NCBI GenBank assembly: GCA_032173965.1
Contig: JAVUNC010000004.1
Location: forward strand, 24,095,001-24,159,000
Length of the DNA: 64,000 nucleotides
Direction of reading: 5' to 3'
From: Sitta carolinensis
Lineage: Eukaryota; Chordata; Aves; Passeriformes; Sittidae
The notes beneath the pieces are model-generated. The model was given only the letters and a program-made list of their open reading frames with translations. It searched no databases and was not told the origin of the DNA. Shown in pieces: positions 35,601 through 45,532 of this stretch (positions are counted from its first letter, which is position 1; each line of letters starts with the position of its first letter). The position numbers were made by a program, and so were the translations under genes.

Positions 35601-38600
35601 AAGCAGTCTCAGGGTAAAATGGTTTGAGGGTTTTTGTGATTGAAACTTCCCTAACCTAATTGGGACTGAAGAAAAGAAGCTTATGTTTCCTGTGTTGTGC
35701 AACAATTTCCTGATGGTTAAACAAAAAGAATTTTTGAATCCAGAGCCTTTGGTGGATCAGTACGTTGTCTACAGAACACTTAGCCTCTTGTTATTCTTGC
35801 TTTTTTTTTCCTAGATGTCTGTTTGCAATGCAGCTAAACTGATGATAATGATGATTATGGGTTTTATTATAAAGCATGTTTTTAATGCCATTCTCTGTGT
35901 GGCAGTACAAAGATGTGGAGAGACTACTTTGTTGCAGTGCCCACCCAACCCCATTTGCTGACTTACTTCTCTGGCCTGGTGGTGATCTGTGGCTGACTTT
36001 CACTCTTAAAATGGCAATGCTCTTAATCTCTGAAACATTTCTGGAGAGGATTTGGAAAGGGGATCTTTGCTTCTAGAACTGGTGTAAACAGACCCACAAG
36101 AGGTGTTTACACCCACCTCAGCTTCCTACTCTTGCATGTCACTCCCTTTGCTGCAAGTGTTTGCTCTCGAGGCTGTGCTCACAGGATTGCATTTGCTGCA
36201 GACTCAGTTAAAGGGCAAGAATTGTGACTGACTGCTGCTGTATGAAGCAGAATGCCAGTGTGGATCATTGCAAATGTAGGATCAGTGTCTCAACAGGACT
36301 AAACAAAAATGTCAGTGAGGGGAAGAAAACAATTAAGTTTTCAGAATATTTTAACTCTGAGTTGTACTTTTGGATCTCCCAAGAAAAACCCCCAGATTAC
36401 AGAGAGGTTTAGTCCATTGTTATTTGGAAAATGTTTCAGGCTGCAAATGTGAGCCTTTCTTATATTACGAAAAATTTCTCTCTTGCTGTTCATGTGAGTG
36501 ACCAGATGTATCCTTGTATGGTTTAGCCTCCTACTCTGTAAACTATACTACTTAAGTAAACCTCCTCTTTTTCTTTTCAACAGAAGATATGTGTTTTCAG
36601 ATATATTTGTGAAATTATGCCCACTGAGAGGACTGGCCTTTGTGAAAAAATTTGTTGATGTCTAGCAACACAACTGGAGAATAAACTCTGCCATATGGAA
36701 ATTACTTCAGACTGCTATGCCTTGTTCACCACTTCTATATTGGTTTGGTGGACCCAGTTCTCTTGGTGGGCCTATTTTTCAAACAGTTTATGTGAAAAGA
36801 AAATTTAAGCTCTTTTGTGACAGAGAATATTTTCAAAGTGTGCTTGTTATCCATAAGAAAAACTGAGGTGGAACAGGAAGAACTGTTATACGCTCATTCA
36901 GTTTGTTCATCAAGTATTAGTAAACAGTATTTTTAAATAGCTCCCATTATAAATTCTGTGGCTGTTACCAATGTAGCAAACAATATTCACTTATATTATT
37001 ATTTTAAAGTAGTATTTTGAATGGGTGTTTTCTTTCCAACATGCAGGTCAAATTTCAATTCAGAAGAAGGATTTTCACAGGGTAAATACAGAAATGGCGG
37101 GGGAAAAGACTTCCGGAGCACAGCTCCATTCTTCTGCAATTTATGGTGAGTTTGGGCAAGTCACTCCATGATTTCCACAGCACTACTCTTGAGCTATCCC
37201 TCATGTAGGATAGAAAAGACCAAAGGTTGGTCCCTTGGGTGGGTTCAGGCAAGTGAGCTCGACCTGTTTTGCCTTCATTTGGTCTGGAAATCTCCCTCCC
37301 TCTTTGGCTTAGCTTATGTATCTACAGAATAAAGTTAATCAGACTGAACCAATTATTCTGATAAATGGTTTTGAAATAGATGTCTCCCAATCACTGTATT
37401 GTAATTGGGTAAAATTAAGCTATTAAGCTTGCCAGAGCCTGACTCTGTGCAGTCATTAGAGTAGTAGTCATAATGTGAATACAAATTATTATCTTTGATG
37501 TCACACCTATTTCTATCTCTCTTGACTTTCTGTAGTAGTTACAACAACAAAATTAGAAGCCACAGTAAGTGGTCTGGTGGTCTGAGAAGGGGCTTGTGTT
37601 ACACTCCATCAGACTCTACCTTCTTACACAACAGAAGGGCACATAGTATCCCATTGGCTGAGGAGCTGCAGCTGCTTTTATTTCCATGTATTTACAGTAA
37701 GAAATTAAGCAACATAAAGGATATTGAACTAATATACAAATGTTTTCATTGCTGAAATAATATTATTTTATATTTCCTTTTGAGGGGCCCTATTACAGAG
37801 TAGGAACACTAAAGAGCTTAATGCACAAATATCACCTCTAATGAGAATGACCTGTTCTACCTTGTGCAGGGCAGATCACCATTCTCCAGACAATGCTATA
37901 AATTAGTTCCCAGAACTGCTCATACAGAACACTTTTAACTGTGAAAAAAATAATTCAATCTCTGCATGCAGTAGAAAATGAAGTGACTTCTAACCTCTTC
38001 ATCCTTCAACTATTGCTGAAGTGGGCAGCTGAATAAGGGATAAAAAGGATATAAAAATTGATTAAGGGAATGGGATTCCGGAAACCTGTATGTGCATAAT
38101 TAAGCATTTGGCTGTAGTGTTATTTAAGAATCATGCATGTCATCCAGGTGCTCTGTGTAGCCAGAGAAGAAAGTCAGGAACCCTCAAAGGACAAGTAGTC
38201 CAATCTTTTTGGACTGCATTTGCTGAAAATATTGACTTCTTGCCAGTTACCAAGGGAGCCTGAATCCCTAGTTGGAACGAAACTCTAGTGGTTAAATAAT
38301 GCAAGTCATGATACAAGAAATACTGCACTAAGTGAGAAAATGCAAAATGTGAGATATTGCACCCCTGTGACTAGTTCTAACTGCAGACCTTTTCAGTGGG
38401 TGAAATGCATTTTACATTTCACTCAGATTCAGATAAATATTTGCAAGAAGCAGCCTGCACCCAGTTAATTATGCTCATATTGAAGTCTGTATGCTTTCCA
38501 AAAAACTTTTCCTTGAAGTCTTAACAGAAATTTGGATGGCTTTAGAAAAATTAAAAATGCTGACCAGCCTAAACTGTACAATAAAATATGCTTTCGGCTG

Positions 38601-41600
38601 TACCTGTCATGTACATGGGATGAGAACTCTAAGCTATAGAAGTCTCATAGGAAGTCAGGTCAAGAAGAAGAATTTGATTCAGGATATCTGCCTAATGCAG
38701 ATAAAAACCATACTGCAAATTGTTTCATAAATCCCACTGCCAAAAATGTTACTCAGTGTCCTAGTTTCATATGCTAATAAATGTGCTTTACTCAGGCTGC
38801 AAAGGGAGTCATCATCTTTGCAAAATGTTTCTCTTTATTGAAATCAAATCCCAAGAAGAATTTAGGGCACAGAGGCAAAACAGTTAAGTTGTAAAATATG
38901 GCCTTTCGCATGTGTGAAGACTTTTGAAGACATTTGCTTCTTAGCTATTTTCTGCTTGAAAAGCACAAGATAAAATGTGCTGAAATCTTTACATTAAAAC
39001 AAAGAAGAATCCTTTACTTAGTTTGTCATTGAAAGAATCAAAACTATTTCACCAAATTAAATGAATGGCCAACTACAGATGAACATGCTCAGTATGTCTT
39101 CAGCTTTTTCTTAATTTTATACTTTAAAATAGAGCTTACATTCAAAAAACCAGTTAGATGTCTGTTTTATTCAGCGGCATTGCAAATCATCCCATTGGAT
39201 AAGACTGCTTTCATAGTCTTTCACAATAAATAATAATTCTAAACATGTATACATATATTCAGATATATTTGCAAATAAATAGAACCATGGAAGTTGAAAA
39301 ATTATTATTCCAGCTTTTGGTGTACAAATGGCATACGAGTATTACGTAAAATCTTGACTGGATTTACACATATTCACATTCTCAGGAGGGAACAGGCCAA
39401 CAGAATCATCTTTGGGCTGATACAACTCTGTTATAACAAGATGAGATATGGGCAGAGACCAAACCATATAAAAGTTAATGAGGCTTTTCCTGTAAGCTTG
39501 ATCTCATTTTGGAAACAATATGAAAAAGTGATAAATAAAATTGCTCCAAACTTCTAATATGTCTACCTAATTATGCATCTTCAGCCTGGTTTTGGCTTTA
39601 TCCTATGAAAATTGTATCAATGACTTTACAGAGCCAAATAATTTTAAAGATTGCTTTCTGCACTTTAGATTGAAAAATAATTTGTGGGAAGATAAGGATT
39701 TACTTTCATCACCATGGAGCTTTGAGGCTAAGTTGTAGGTTTTTTATGGAAGAGGAAGCTGGAAATACAGAACACTTACCTTGTTCTTGTGAGATAACAG
39801 TAAAATTGGGCTTGATCCAAAACTGTTGAAATTTTATCTTTAATTGTAGTGTTATCATTTATTTCCTGCTGAGGAGTTCTGCTGTGCTGAGTATTTAGAT
39901 AAACAAGTAATTGGCAGGGTTTATTTGTAAGTATACTAGCTGCTGTGGGAACTGAGATTAGTTCAGCTCAAATTTTTTTTTTTAGACTTTAATTTGTAAG
40001 GTATTAAACACTGTCAGTCTGACAGTTTTATAAATGTAGAAAAAAGCCTGTGACAAGCTGCAGGTAACCAAGAAACCTCTGAGCAGAGGCTGAGATTAAT
40101 TTGTTTGATGAATATGCACTAGCTATACGTAAGCAGGTAGATCTACAATAGAGGATTCAGCAAAATCCCTCTTTGTTCCTGAAAAAACTGAATCAATATC
40201 TCTTTTACCAGCAATTCATCAAAAATGTAGCATTTTCTCAGATTTTGTAAAAAAAATAGCAAAAAAATTCAGTTAGTCATTTCAGTGTTGTTTGATTTAA
40301 ATTAAGCACCTTTTACAAATGTTATAAGAAAGAGATCACAAATTTTTCGCTGAAAATTTATTAGCCCATTTCTAACCATCCATGACTGTACAATCTATAA
40401 TTTATAAGGTATAATTTTTGTGCTGATTTACTTTAAAAGTTTCCTTTTGCCTAAAATATGTATATATATATGTATTTATATTTGTATTTATATAAATATG
40501 TATTTATATGTATAAAAATTTTTTCCACTTCAAAAAAGTAAGAAACTGTTGCCCCTACAACTGCTCTGACACTTGTCAAAAGTTTTCAAAAATAGCTGCG
40601 TGTTCAATAAAGATTCAGAAACTGAAAAAGATCCCTACAAATTACTGTTTTGCTAAACCCCATCACCTTAAAGAAATGTTGTACCTTGAGAGCTAGACTA
40701 ACTGCTGATGTAGTTTTTAATATACATTATTAGCAGTCCTTCTCCAGGATAGACCTCACCCCTCTTTCTTCAAAAATTCGCCATATTAAGTATCTTCCAG
40801 TCGGTTACTGGATTAAATGAAATGTTCGTTCCATTTGTGCAAATTGTGGTGGTTCAATCACTGCTTTCATTTTCTTATATTGGAAAACTTGACCTTGGGA
40901 CAGTTTTTGAGGAAAAGTGAGCACCATCCTACAATGAAAGCCAGGCAGGTCCAACACCCTGCTCAGCTCCTTGTTTTCTATGCTGCGGAATACATATTCA
41001 CTCTCTTCCTGGGGCTGCTCCAGCATCCATACCACCTGTGCTTGTGTTATACGATACACTACACCTGCTGCTTGTAAGCATTGCACACAGTAATGTCATT
41101 TAGGGTTTGTATGTGCACATAACACATGGAACATACAGTAACTGATAACTTATTCAGAGACCAGAATATGGCCTTCTCACAGCCCAGATGAGTCCAGGAA
41201 TACATCTCTTCTTTAGTGAATGTTTCACTGGCTGTGTAAGACAGAGAAGCTCGGGAGCAGCTAGGGCCCTCTGCATTTGAATTCCTATATAAACAAAACT
41301 TACCTGATTGTACAAAGACAACAGAATCAGCACAACAGGAAAGTCACGGAAAGATCTGGCATTTTATGCTTGTGGCTCTGCATTTGTGGCCACTTGTCAC
41401 GTCATCTAACCTCCACACCTCTCCATCTCATGTCCAGGGCTTATATTACATTCTCAACTGAAACGTTTCCTTCAGATATTTGATCAAAACCGATGGATTC
41501 ATTACTTAAGGGAAAAAAAAGAGTTACTTTTCCTTTGGAAAATAAAATTTGAAACAGCTCCCAGTTTTTCAACAGTTGGAATTTTTAGCACATAAGCCAC

Positions 41601-43327
41601 CTAAGTGACTTTTTGGTTAGAAGCCTAACAGAAAAAGGAAACTCTATGGGAATGTGGCCCAGAAGAAAAGTGTTAGATCCCATTTTACGTTTATTTGATT
41701 CTAAGTGGAGTATTGCTCCACACTGTAATTACAGTAATATGTGAAAAAGGAAAATAAGTCCAGTTGATAAATAAGAGCCAAGTCTGCTCTGATACACAGA
41801 ATAAAATTAAAATTTTAAAATCAATAGGGAGAATACTCCAAAAGAAAAATCATAGTAACAAGCTGTTCCCCTGCAGCAGAGTGAAAGGTACAGCCATACA
41901 TATGAAGCACTATTGGAGCTGGTATTTACTAAAAGAAGTCTGAAAATTATGTTGCATCAAATGGCAGAGTTATTCCTACCACTAACACACATCTAGGTAT
42001 TTTTCCTCCTTTTAGTTATTTTTTAAAAAATTAATACCTAGTTTAGCTCACATTTGTATGATTTCCAATCTCAAATCTGATTCTTATTACTAAAATAGCA
42101 AATGATTAATTTCTGTTCTCTGTTTTTAGGTGAAACTGCCTACATTATTGCTTACTCCTCCTGCATAGCTCTCATCCTAGGAATAGTCCTGTTGACTCTC
42201 CTAAAGATCAGGTAATTTGATAGGGGTATTAGTCACTGGTTCTAGGAAATTGGAAAAAAAACCCCAGAAAATAAAACGTTTTGACTTAGTTAAAAGGTGG
42301 ACATTGTGATTGTCTTTAAAAACAGTCTGACATGCCCCAGTGATGGAAAGAACTGACATTGCAGGTGTCAGCAGGGAAGAGTGAAACACGATATGTTATC
42401 TACAATGCCCTCCATTCATGCAGACATCCCAGGCTTTGGAGGGTTTCATTTCCTGTCCCATGGCAGGGGAAGGTGAAATCTGAATTCAAAAATTCTGTGA
42501 GACTACGTTCCTAGCCCCATAGCAGGCAGGGGTAATGCAAAGAGGAAATGAGAATATTCAACATTATAACATATTTAGAAACCAAATCGTGAATGCTGCT
42601 ATTGTAGTTATTATTGCTGTTATTGTGGCATTCTTGCCAAATGCCATTTTGCTCATAGGAGTCTGTAAACAACACCCACCATCCCTGCCATCCTTTCCCC
42701 CCTCTCTCTCTCCTCCATATGAGAAACTGCCCATACACCAATGCTTGGTAAGAAAACAGAAATGTGCATTCACTTAGTTAAATGAACATAGCCTTTTCTT
42801 CAATGATACATTTTCTTGGACCAAATTAAATGGCCAGATTTCAAGAATTACACTGTCAGATGATAGGTAACAGAACATGATGTAGCAGGAGCTATATATA
42901 GTGGGAGGGATATTGAGTCAAATTTCATTATTAAATTCCGAGGCAGATCAAAGAGGAATTGTAGAAAAATGCAAAAGGCAAGTCAGGGATATATGGGAAC
43001 AGAGGCTTTCTCTTTAGGTTTACATTACAGGAATATCAGCATATAAAGAAAATTCAGATTTAAAGAATACAGAAAATGGAAGAAATAACAACGCATTAAT
43101 AACAATGAAGGGGATTATCTTATAACACATTGTTCATCATAAAAAGAGGAGAATTTTGCCACTGATTTCAATTAAGCCAAAGTTGAAGCCAAAAGCTGTA
43201 TAGTTTATTGTTAAATACATGCACATTCTTTGTTTTCAGAGCCTGCAGAACAAAATATGAGTCAAGAAGTCCCTTGCCAGACCATTCTTCTGAAACATTT
43301 ATGGCCCATTATAAAAGTCACAGATGA
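17439..43327 (+). CDS. GFRAL: GFRAL, GDNF-family receptor alpha-like (GDF15 receptor), nine coding exons
   Basis: Single-pass cell-surface receptor that in mammals binds GDF15 and signals with RET in hindbrain neurons to suppress feeding. Exons: 17439-17460, 20491-20625, 29710-30132, 30832-30888, 31520-31847, 33766-34025, 37047-37145, 42130-42211, 43240-43327. Lengths sum to 1494 bases, 497 codons plus stop, and every junction keeps phase. Residues 1 to about 21 form a signal peptide. Cys-rich GFR-alpha modules follow: a half module in exon 2 (about 24-48), a module in exon 3 (86-157), D2 in exon 5 (from about 220) and D3 from the end of exon 5 through exon 6. Then come a short stalk, a membrane segment at about 445-466 and a tail of about 30 residues. 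The mammalian protein is about 394 residues; the excess is mostly in exon 3. Position between HCRTR2 and HMGCLL1 supports orthology. Confidence 0.92.
17461..20490 (+). other. GFRAL intron 1
   Basis: About 3 kb. The first 150 bases are the downstream part of the CpG island and the rest is AT-rich. No repeat or RNA gene is recognised. Confidence 0.8.
20491..20625 (+). CDS. GFRAL: GFRAL coding exon 2: rest of signal peptide and first Cys-rich half-module
   Basis: Acceptor TTTTTACAG and donor GTAATT. It encodes the second half of the signal peptide and then [16 protein letters not shown] and VVEDAC, with Cys at residues 24, 30, 37 and 48. This matches the first half of mammalian GFRAL domain 1 (LREQC, VMEDAC). 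It ends NTS, an N-glycosylation sequon also expected in the mammalian protein. Confidence 0.92.
20985..21118 (+). mobile_element. CR1 LINE 3' end (plus strand)
   Basis: It contains the CR1 hallmarks TTCAAGGCCAGGCTGGATGG, GGAAGGTGTCCCTGCCCATGG and the terminal ATTCTATGATTCTAT. Severely 5'-truncated. It lies in GFRAL intron 2. Confidence 0.93.
24205..24430. other. Unclassified GC-rich patch in GFRAL intron 2
   Basis: CpG-containing, C-rich sequence in an AT-rich intron, open in several frames on both strands. It matches no coding family I know and lacks clear repeat ends. It might be a decayed LTR or a regulatory island. Confidence 0.4.
25568..26455 (-). mobile_element. CR1 LINE, longer 3' copy (minus strand)
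   Basis: Read on the minus strand, it ends in ATTCTATGATTCTACG. Upstream are the usual CR1 segments: CTGGAGTGCTGCATCCAGCT, AGAAGGACATGGAACTGTGG, TACAGGAAAGCTGGAGAGGG and AAGGAAGAAATTTTTATTG. At about 890 bases it is the longest repeat copy here and accounts for the minus-strand open frame at 25765-26214, which is CR1 3' sequence without a functional reverse transcriptase. Confidence 0.9.
28955..29610. mobile_element. Possible solo LTR or other unclassified insert
   Basis: G-rich block with sharp composition change on both sides, just upstream of GFRAL exon 3. It has a TATA-like TTTAAAA at about 29203 and an AATAAA-type signal at about 29591, as an avian retroviral LTR might. I see no clear target-site duplication or internal viral genes, so the classification is weak. 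Confidence 0.3.
29710..30132 (+). CDS. GFRAL: GFRAL coding exon 3: GC-rich exon with a Cys-rich module and acidic linker
   Basis: Acceptor TTCCTACAG, donor GTTAGT, 423 bases, phase 1 on both sides. Residues 53-85 are a Gly/Ala/Arg/Pro-rich lead. Residues 86-157 hold ten Cys (86, 93, 99, 110, 114, 120, 135, 137, 145, 157) with spacing x6, x5, x10 and then CSC and [11 protein letters not shown], the pattern of a GFR-alpha domain. Residues 160-192 are an acidic, probably flexible linker ([16 protein letters not shown]). Composition is extreme: 51 of the 60 bases at 29821-29880 are G or C, against AT-rich introns. The exon is much longer than I expect from mammals. The open frame, phase and domain pattern support it as real coding sequence. 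Confidence 0.82.
30133..30831 (+). other. GFRAL intron 3
   Basis: About 0.7 kb of AT-rich intron with no feature recognised. Confidence 0.85.
30832..30888 (+). CDS. GFRAL: GFRAL coding exon 4: short linker exon
   Basis: 57-base exon with acceptor TTCTTCTAG and donor GTAAGT, phase 1/1. It encodes [18 protein letters not shown]. The spliced D-NIS creates a sequon, and KLQWGL resembles the KFKWNL linker before D2 in mammalian GFRAL. Confidence 0.85.
30889..31519 (+). other. GFRAL intron 4
   Basis: About 0.63 kb of AT-rich intron with no feature recognised. Confidence 0.85.
31520..31847 (+). CDS. GFRAL: GFRAL coding exon 5: domain D2 and start of D3
   Basis: Acceptor TTTTTAG, donor GTAAGT. D2, the GDF15-contacting domain in mammals, reads [19 protein letters not shown], then [20 protein letters not shown] and [11 protein letters not shown]. 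These are hallmark residues of the family. It ends with the first helix of D3 ([16 protein letters not shown]). An NRS sequon lies just before the first Cys. Confidence 0.96.
31848..33765 (+). other. GFRAL intron 5
   Basis: About 1.9 kb separating the two parts of the D3-coding sequence. It is AT-rich and I see no repeat or gene in it. Confidence 0.85.
33766..34025 (+). CDS. GFRAL: GFRAL coding exon 6: domain D3
   Basis: Acceptor CTACCAG, donor GTGAGT. It encodes [19 protein letters not shown], then [20 protein letters not shown] and [14 protein letters not shown]. This is a typical D3 with the conserved CKAAY and CTC motifs. It ends one base into an Arg codon. Confidence 0.96.
34026..37046 (+). 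other. GFRAL intron 6
   Basis: About 3 kb. Small open frames occur on both strands without family features. An acceptor-like site near 36584 has no supporting exon. Confidence 0.8.
37047..37145 (+). CDS. GFRAL: GFRAL coding exon 7: juxtamembrane stalk
   Basis: Acceptor CCAACATGCAG and donor GTGAGT, 99 bases, phase 1/1. It joins exons 6 and 8 in frame, giving [20 protein letters not shown] and ending AQLHSSAIY. The sequence is weakly conserved, as expected of a stalk. Its support comes from the splice sites, the phase and its place between D3 and the membrane exon. Confidence 0.8.
37146..42129 (+). other. GFRAL intron 7
   Basis: About 5 kb, AT-rich. It contains a TATG/TATT simple repeat at about 40458-40514 and poly-T near 39970. 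No dispersed repeat family is recognised. Confidence 0.8.
40458..40514. repeat. TA/TATTTA simple repeat
   Basis: Imperfect TATG, TA and TATTTA units over about 57 bases in GFRAL intron 7. Confidence 0.85.
42130..42211 (+). CDS. GFRAL: GFRAL coding exon 8: transmembrane segment
   Basis: Acceptor TGTTTTTAG, donor GTAATT. It encodes GETAYIIAY followed by [19 protein letters not shown], a membrane helix of about 22 residues ending in basic residues. The corresponding mammalian stretch also begins GE-x-(I/A)Y. Confidence 0.92.
42212..43239 (+). other. GFRAL intron 8
   Basis: About 1 kb between the membrane and tail exons. Nothing is recognised in it. Confidence 0.85.
43240..43327 (+). CDS. GFRAL: GFRAL coding exon 9: short cytoplasmic tail and stop
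   Basis: Acceptor TTTTCAG. It encodes [19 protein letters not shown], then FMAHYKSHR and TGA at 43325-43327. The short tail has no kinase or recognisable signalling motif, consistent with reliance on RET. A polyadenylation signal follows closely. Confidence 0.88.
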
Positions 43328-43391
43328 ACTACTCTGTTGCTTATGCTTTTTAAGGCTATTCCTGAAAGTCAGCCTGTTGTACATATGTGAT

Positions 43392-43397
43392 AATAAA
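43392..43397 (+). terminator. GFRAL polyadenylation signal
   Basis: Canonical AATAAA 64 bases after the stop codon, in an AT-rich stretch. It would give a very short 3' UTR. Confidence 0.6.
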
Positions 43398-45471
43398 ATA
43401 TATATTAGAAAAACTACTATAAATTATGGAATTTTGTAGTTAAGCATACAATTTTTTCCCTATTTATTAGCTTATTTTAAGCTTTTCAAAATCTGAAAAA
43501 AGGGATAAAAAATGGTGAAATGGTGCTCTCTCTTATTTGTGTAGATTCACAGATCTGTCCTGAGCTGTACATTTCCTACATTTTTAAATGCACATGACAC
43601 TGGTATAAATGCTGTATCAACAATGGCAATCTTTGAAGCCCACACTTTCTGATCTCAATTCATCTGGAAGAAATTTTTAAAAATCCACTCAGACACATTT
43701 TATAGACCTGATAAAGAGCACATATGTGGCAGTTTTTTATACCAGGCTCCCAAGTACAAAGTACCCAAAACAGTCCCAGCTAAGTCGCCTGTAGTTTGAT
43801 GGTGGAGCACTTGCAGAGTGGGAGGAGATCAGGATTACAACCCTCTTCAGAACTAAAATTACTCTCTGGAATAGTGTTTTGACTCCAAAATGTTTTTAAT
43901 TTCTCCTCCGACGTGCTTTTGAAATAAATGATTGAGGTTTGCCACTTTGAGTACAATAACTTCTGAAAGCATTTTTTGGTCTGAATTCCCAGTGGAGAAA
44001 GTCACTTGCTTGGGGCTGAAGTGCCTGCTTCTCAATAGAGAAGTTATGACCTGTCTCATCATCTGTGTTTCCTATTCATTGTCTCTAGGCAAGACCCGAA
44101 GTGCCTAATTGTCCCCTTGCACAGTACTGGGAGACATGGTCCCTAAACACCATTCTGGATCCCACTTTGTGGCTATGAGCTCTGGATTTCTCTCTATACC
44201 TGAGTTGTTTTGCTAGATTTAAGCTTCTGTTTACTACCAGTGAGTTGTCTTTGTTAAACCTTTGTAGCAATCTGGTTCTGGTGAGCTCAGAATAATGGAC
44301 TGCCGTTTCTTATTCAACTGTTACCATGAATAGCACATGTATTGTGTTGTTATAATAGCATCTGATTAATTAACTTTATTTTGAATCTGATTAGTTTTAA
44401 TTTTCTTTGAATTATCACTAAATGTAACTCACTTCCAGTTTTGACCATGAGACGACTGATCTAGGGCCACATCTAGTGCTAGATGACAGATCTAGGACTA
44501 GAAATTAACGTGATCAGAAAAGCACGAATCTCCACTTTCAGTGTGACTCTTGCTTCTGGCTTTGGTAGCTTGCAAAATTATTACTGTAGAGCAAAATTTT
44601 AAGTGTGCAGTTCTGTTCAGGAGACACTTAGAAATCCTAAATTATTATTACAACATGGATTTTCTCTGTCTTTATTATCTGCATAAACCTAAGAAAGTCC
44701 TTTTTTTTTGTTTGTTTTGCAATCAAATATTCTGTCATTACCAAATCAGCATTTAGAAAAAAATACAGAAACAGAAAAGTGAAGTTAGTTTGTTAATCAA
44801 AAAGGTCTCCTTTAGCAGTCCAGCAATTTGCAGCATCTGGCTTAACTCCCCACCAGTGGTTTATTCATATTCGTCATTTTAAAAGTGTGAAGTGGGAAGA
44901 CTTCAAACTGAAAATACTGTTGAGAATATGTTGGATAAAAATATTTCATTGTACAGGAAATGTACTTCTGACATAAAACCTGTGCTGATTTTCAGTCTGA
45001 CTTCAAAAACCAGTGAATGCTCCATGTCACAGAATTTGAGGAGATCTATTTAAATTCAGATTTAACTAAACCTCAATCAATAACAAGAAAAAAATGTACT
45101 TTCTGTCTTAGAAACTTTTTGTTTTCTAATTATCATATATTTAGACACTTCAAACCCAACTCATATATGTGCTTAGACACACACACATTCACAAACAAGT
45201 ATGTAAAATGTATTTGAAACTGAGGATATGTTACTCTGAGAGACAGCAAAATATTTAGTGGCTATTGTGTTGTTCTGCAATATTACAGGCTCTCTCTTAA
45301 GTGATGAGTTAAATGCTTAATGGGAAAAGTACATTCCCTCCACTCTACATGTAAAAAGTAGTCTCAATTGTATCTAGGTGTTAGTTATTAAATAAATTAA
45401 TTTCTGCTGGGATGGTCTGTATCCTTGTGATCCTGATTATACTCTAACTGCTTCACAATTTTCTGAACAGA

Positions 45472-45532
45472 TAATCATAGAATCAGTTAGTTTGGAAAAG
45501 ACCTTTAAGATCTTTGAGTCCAACCGTGATGG
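45472..45532 (-). mobile_element. CR1 LINE terminal fragment (minus strand)
   Basis: It contains ATAATCATAGAATCAGTTAG, then GGAAAAGACCTTTAAGAT and GAGTCCAACC, the extreme CR1 3' end in reverse. Only about 60 bases are recognisable. Confidence 0.8.

Noticed and set aside
36584..36680. Possible extra GFRAL exon after TTTTCAACAG
   Set aside because: Its frames close quickly, and the exons at 33766-34025 and 37047-37145 already join in phase without it.
40805..41086. Overlapping 86- and 93-codon frames on opposite strands in GFRAL intron 7
   Set aside because: They are mirror-image frames with no family features or splice context.
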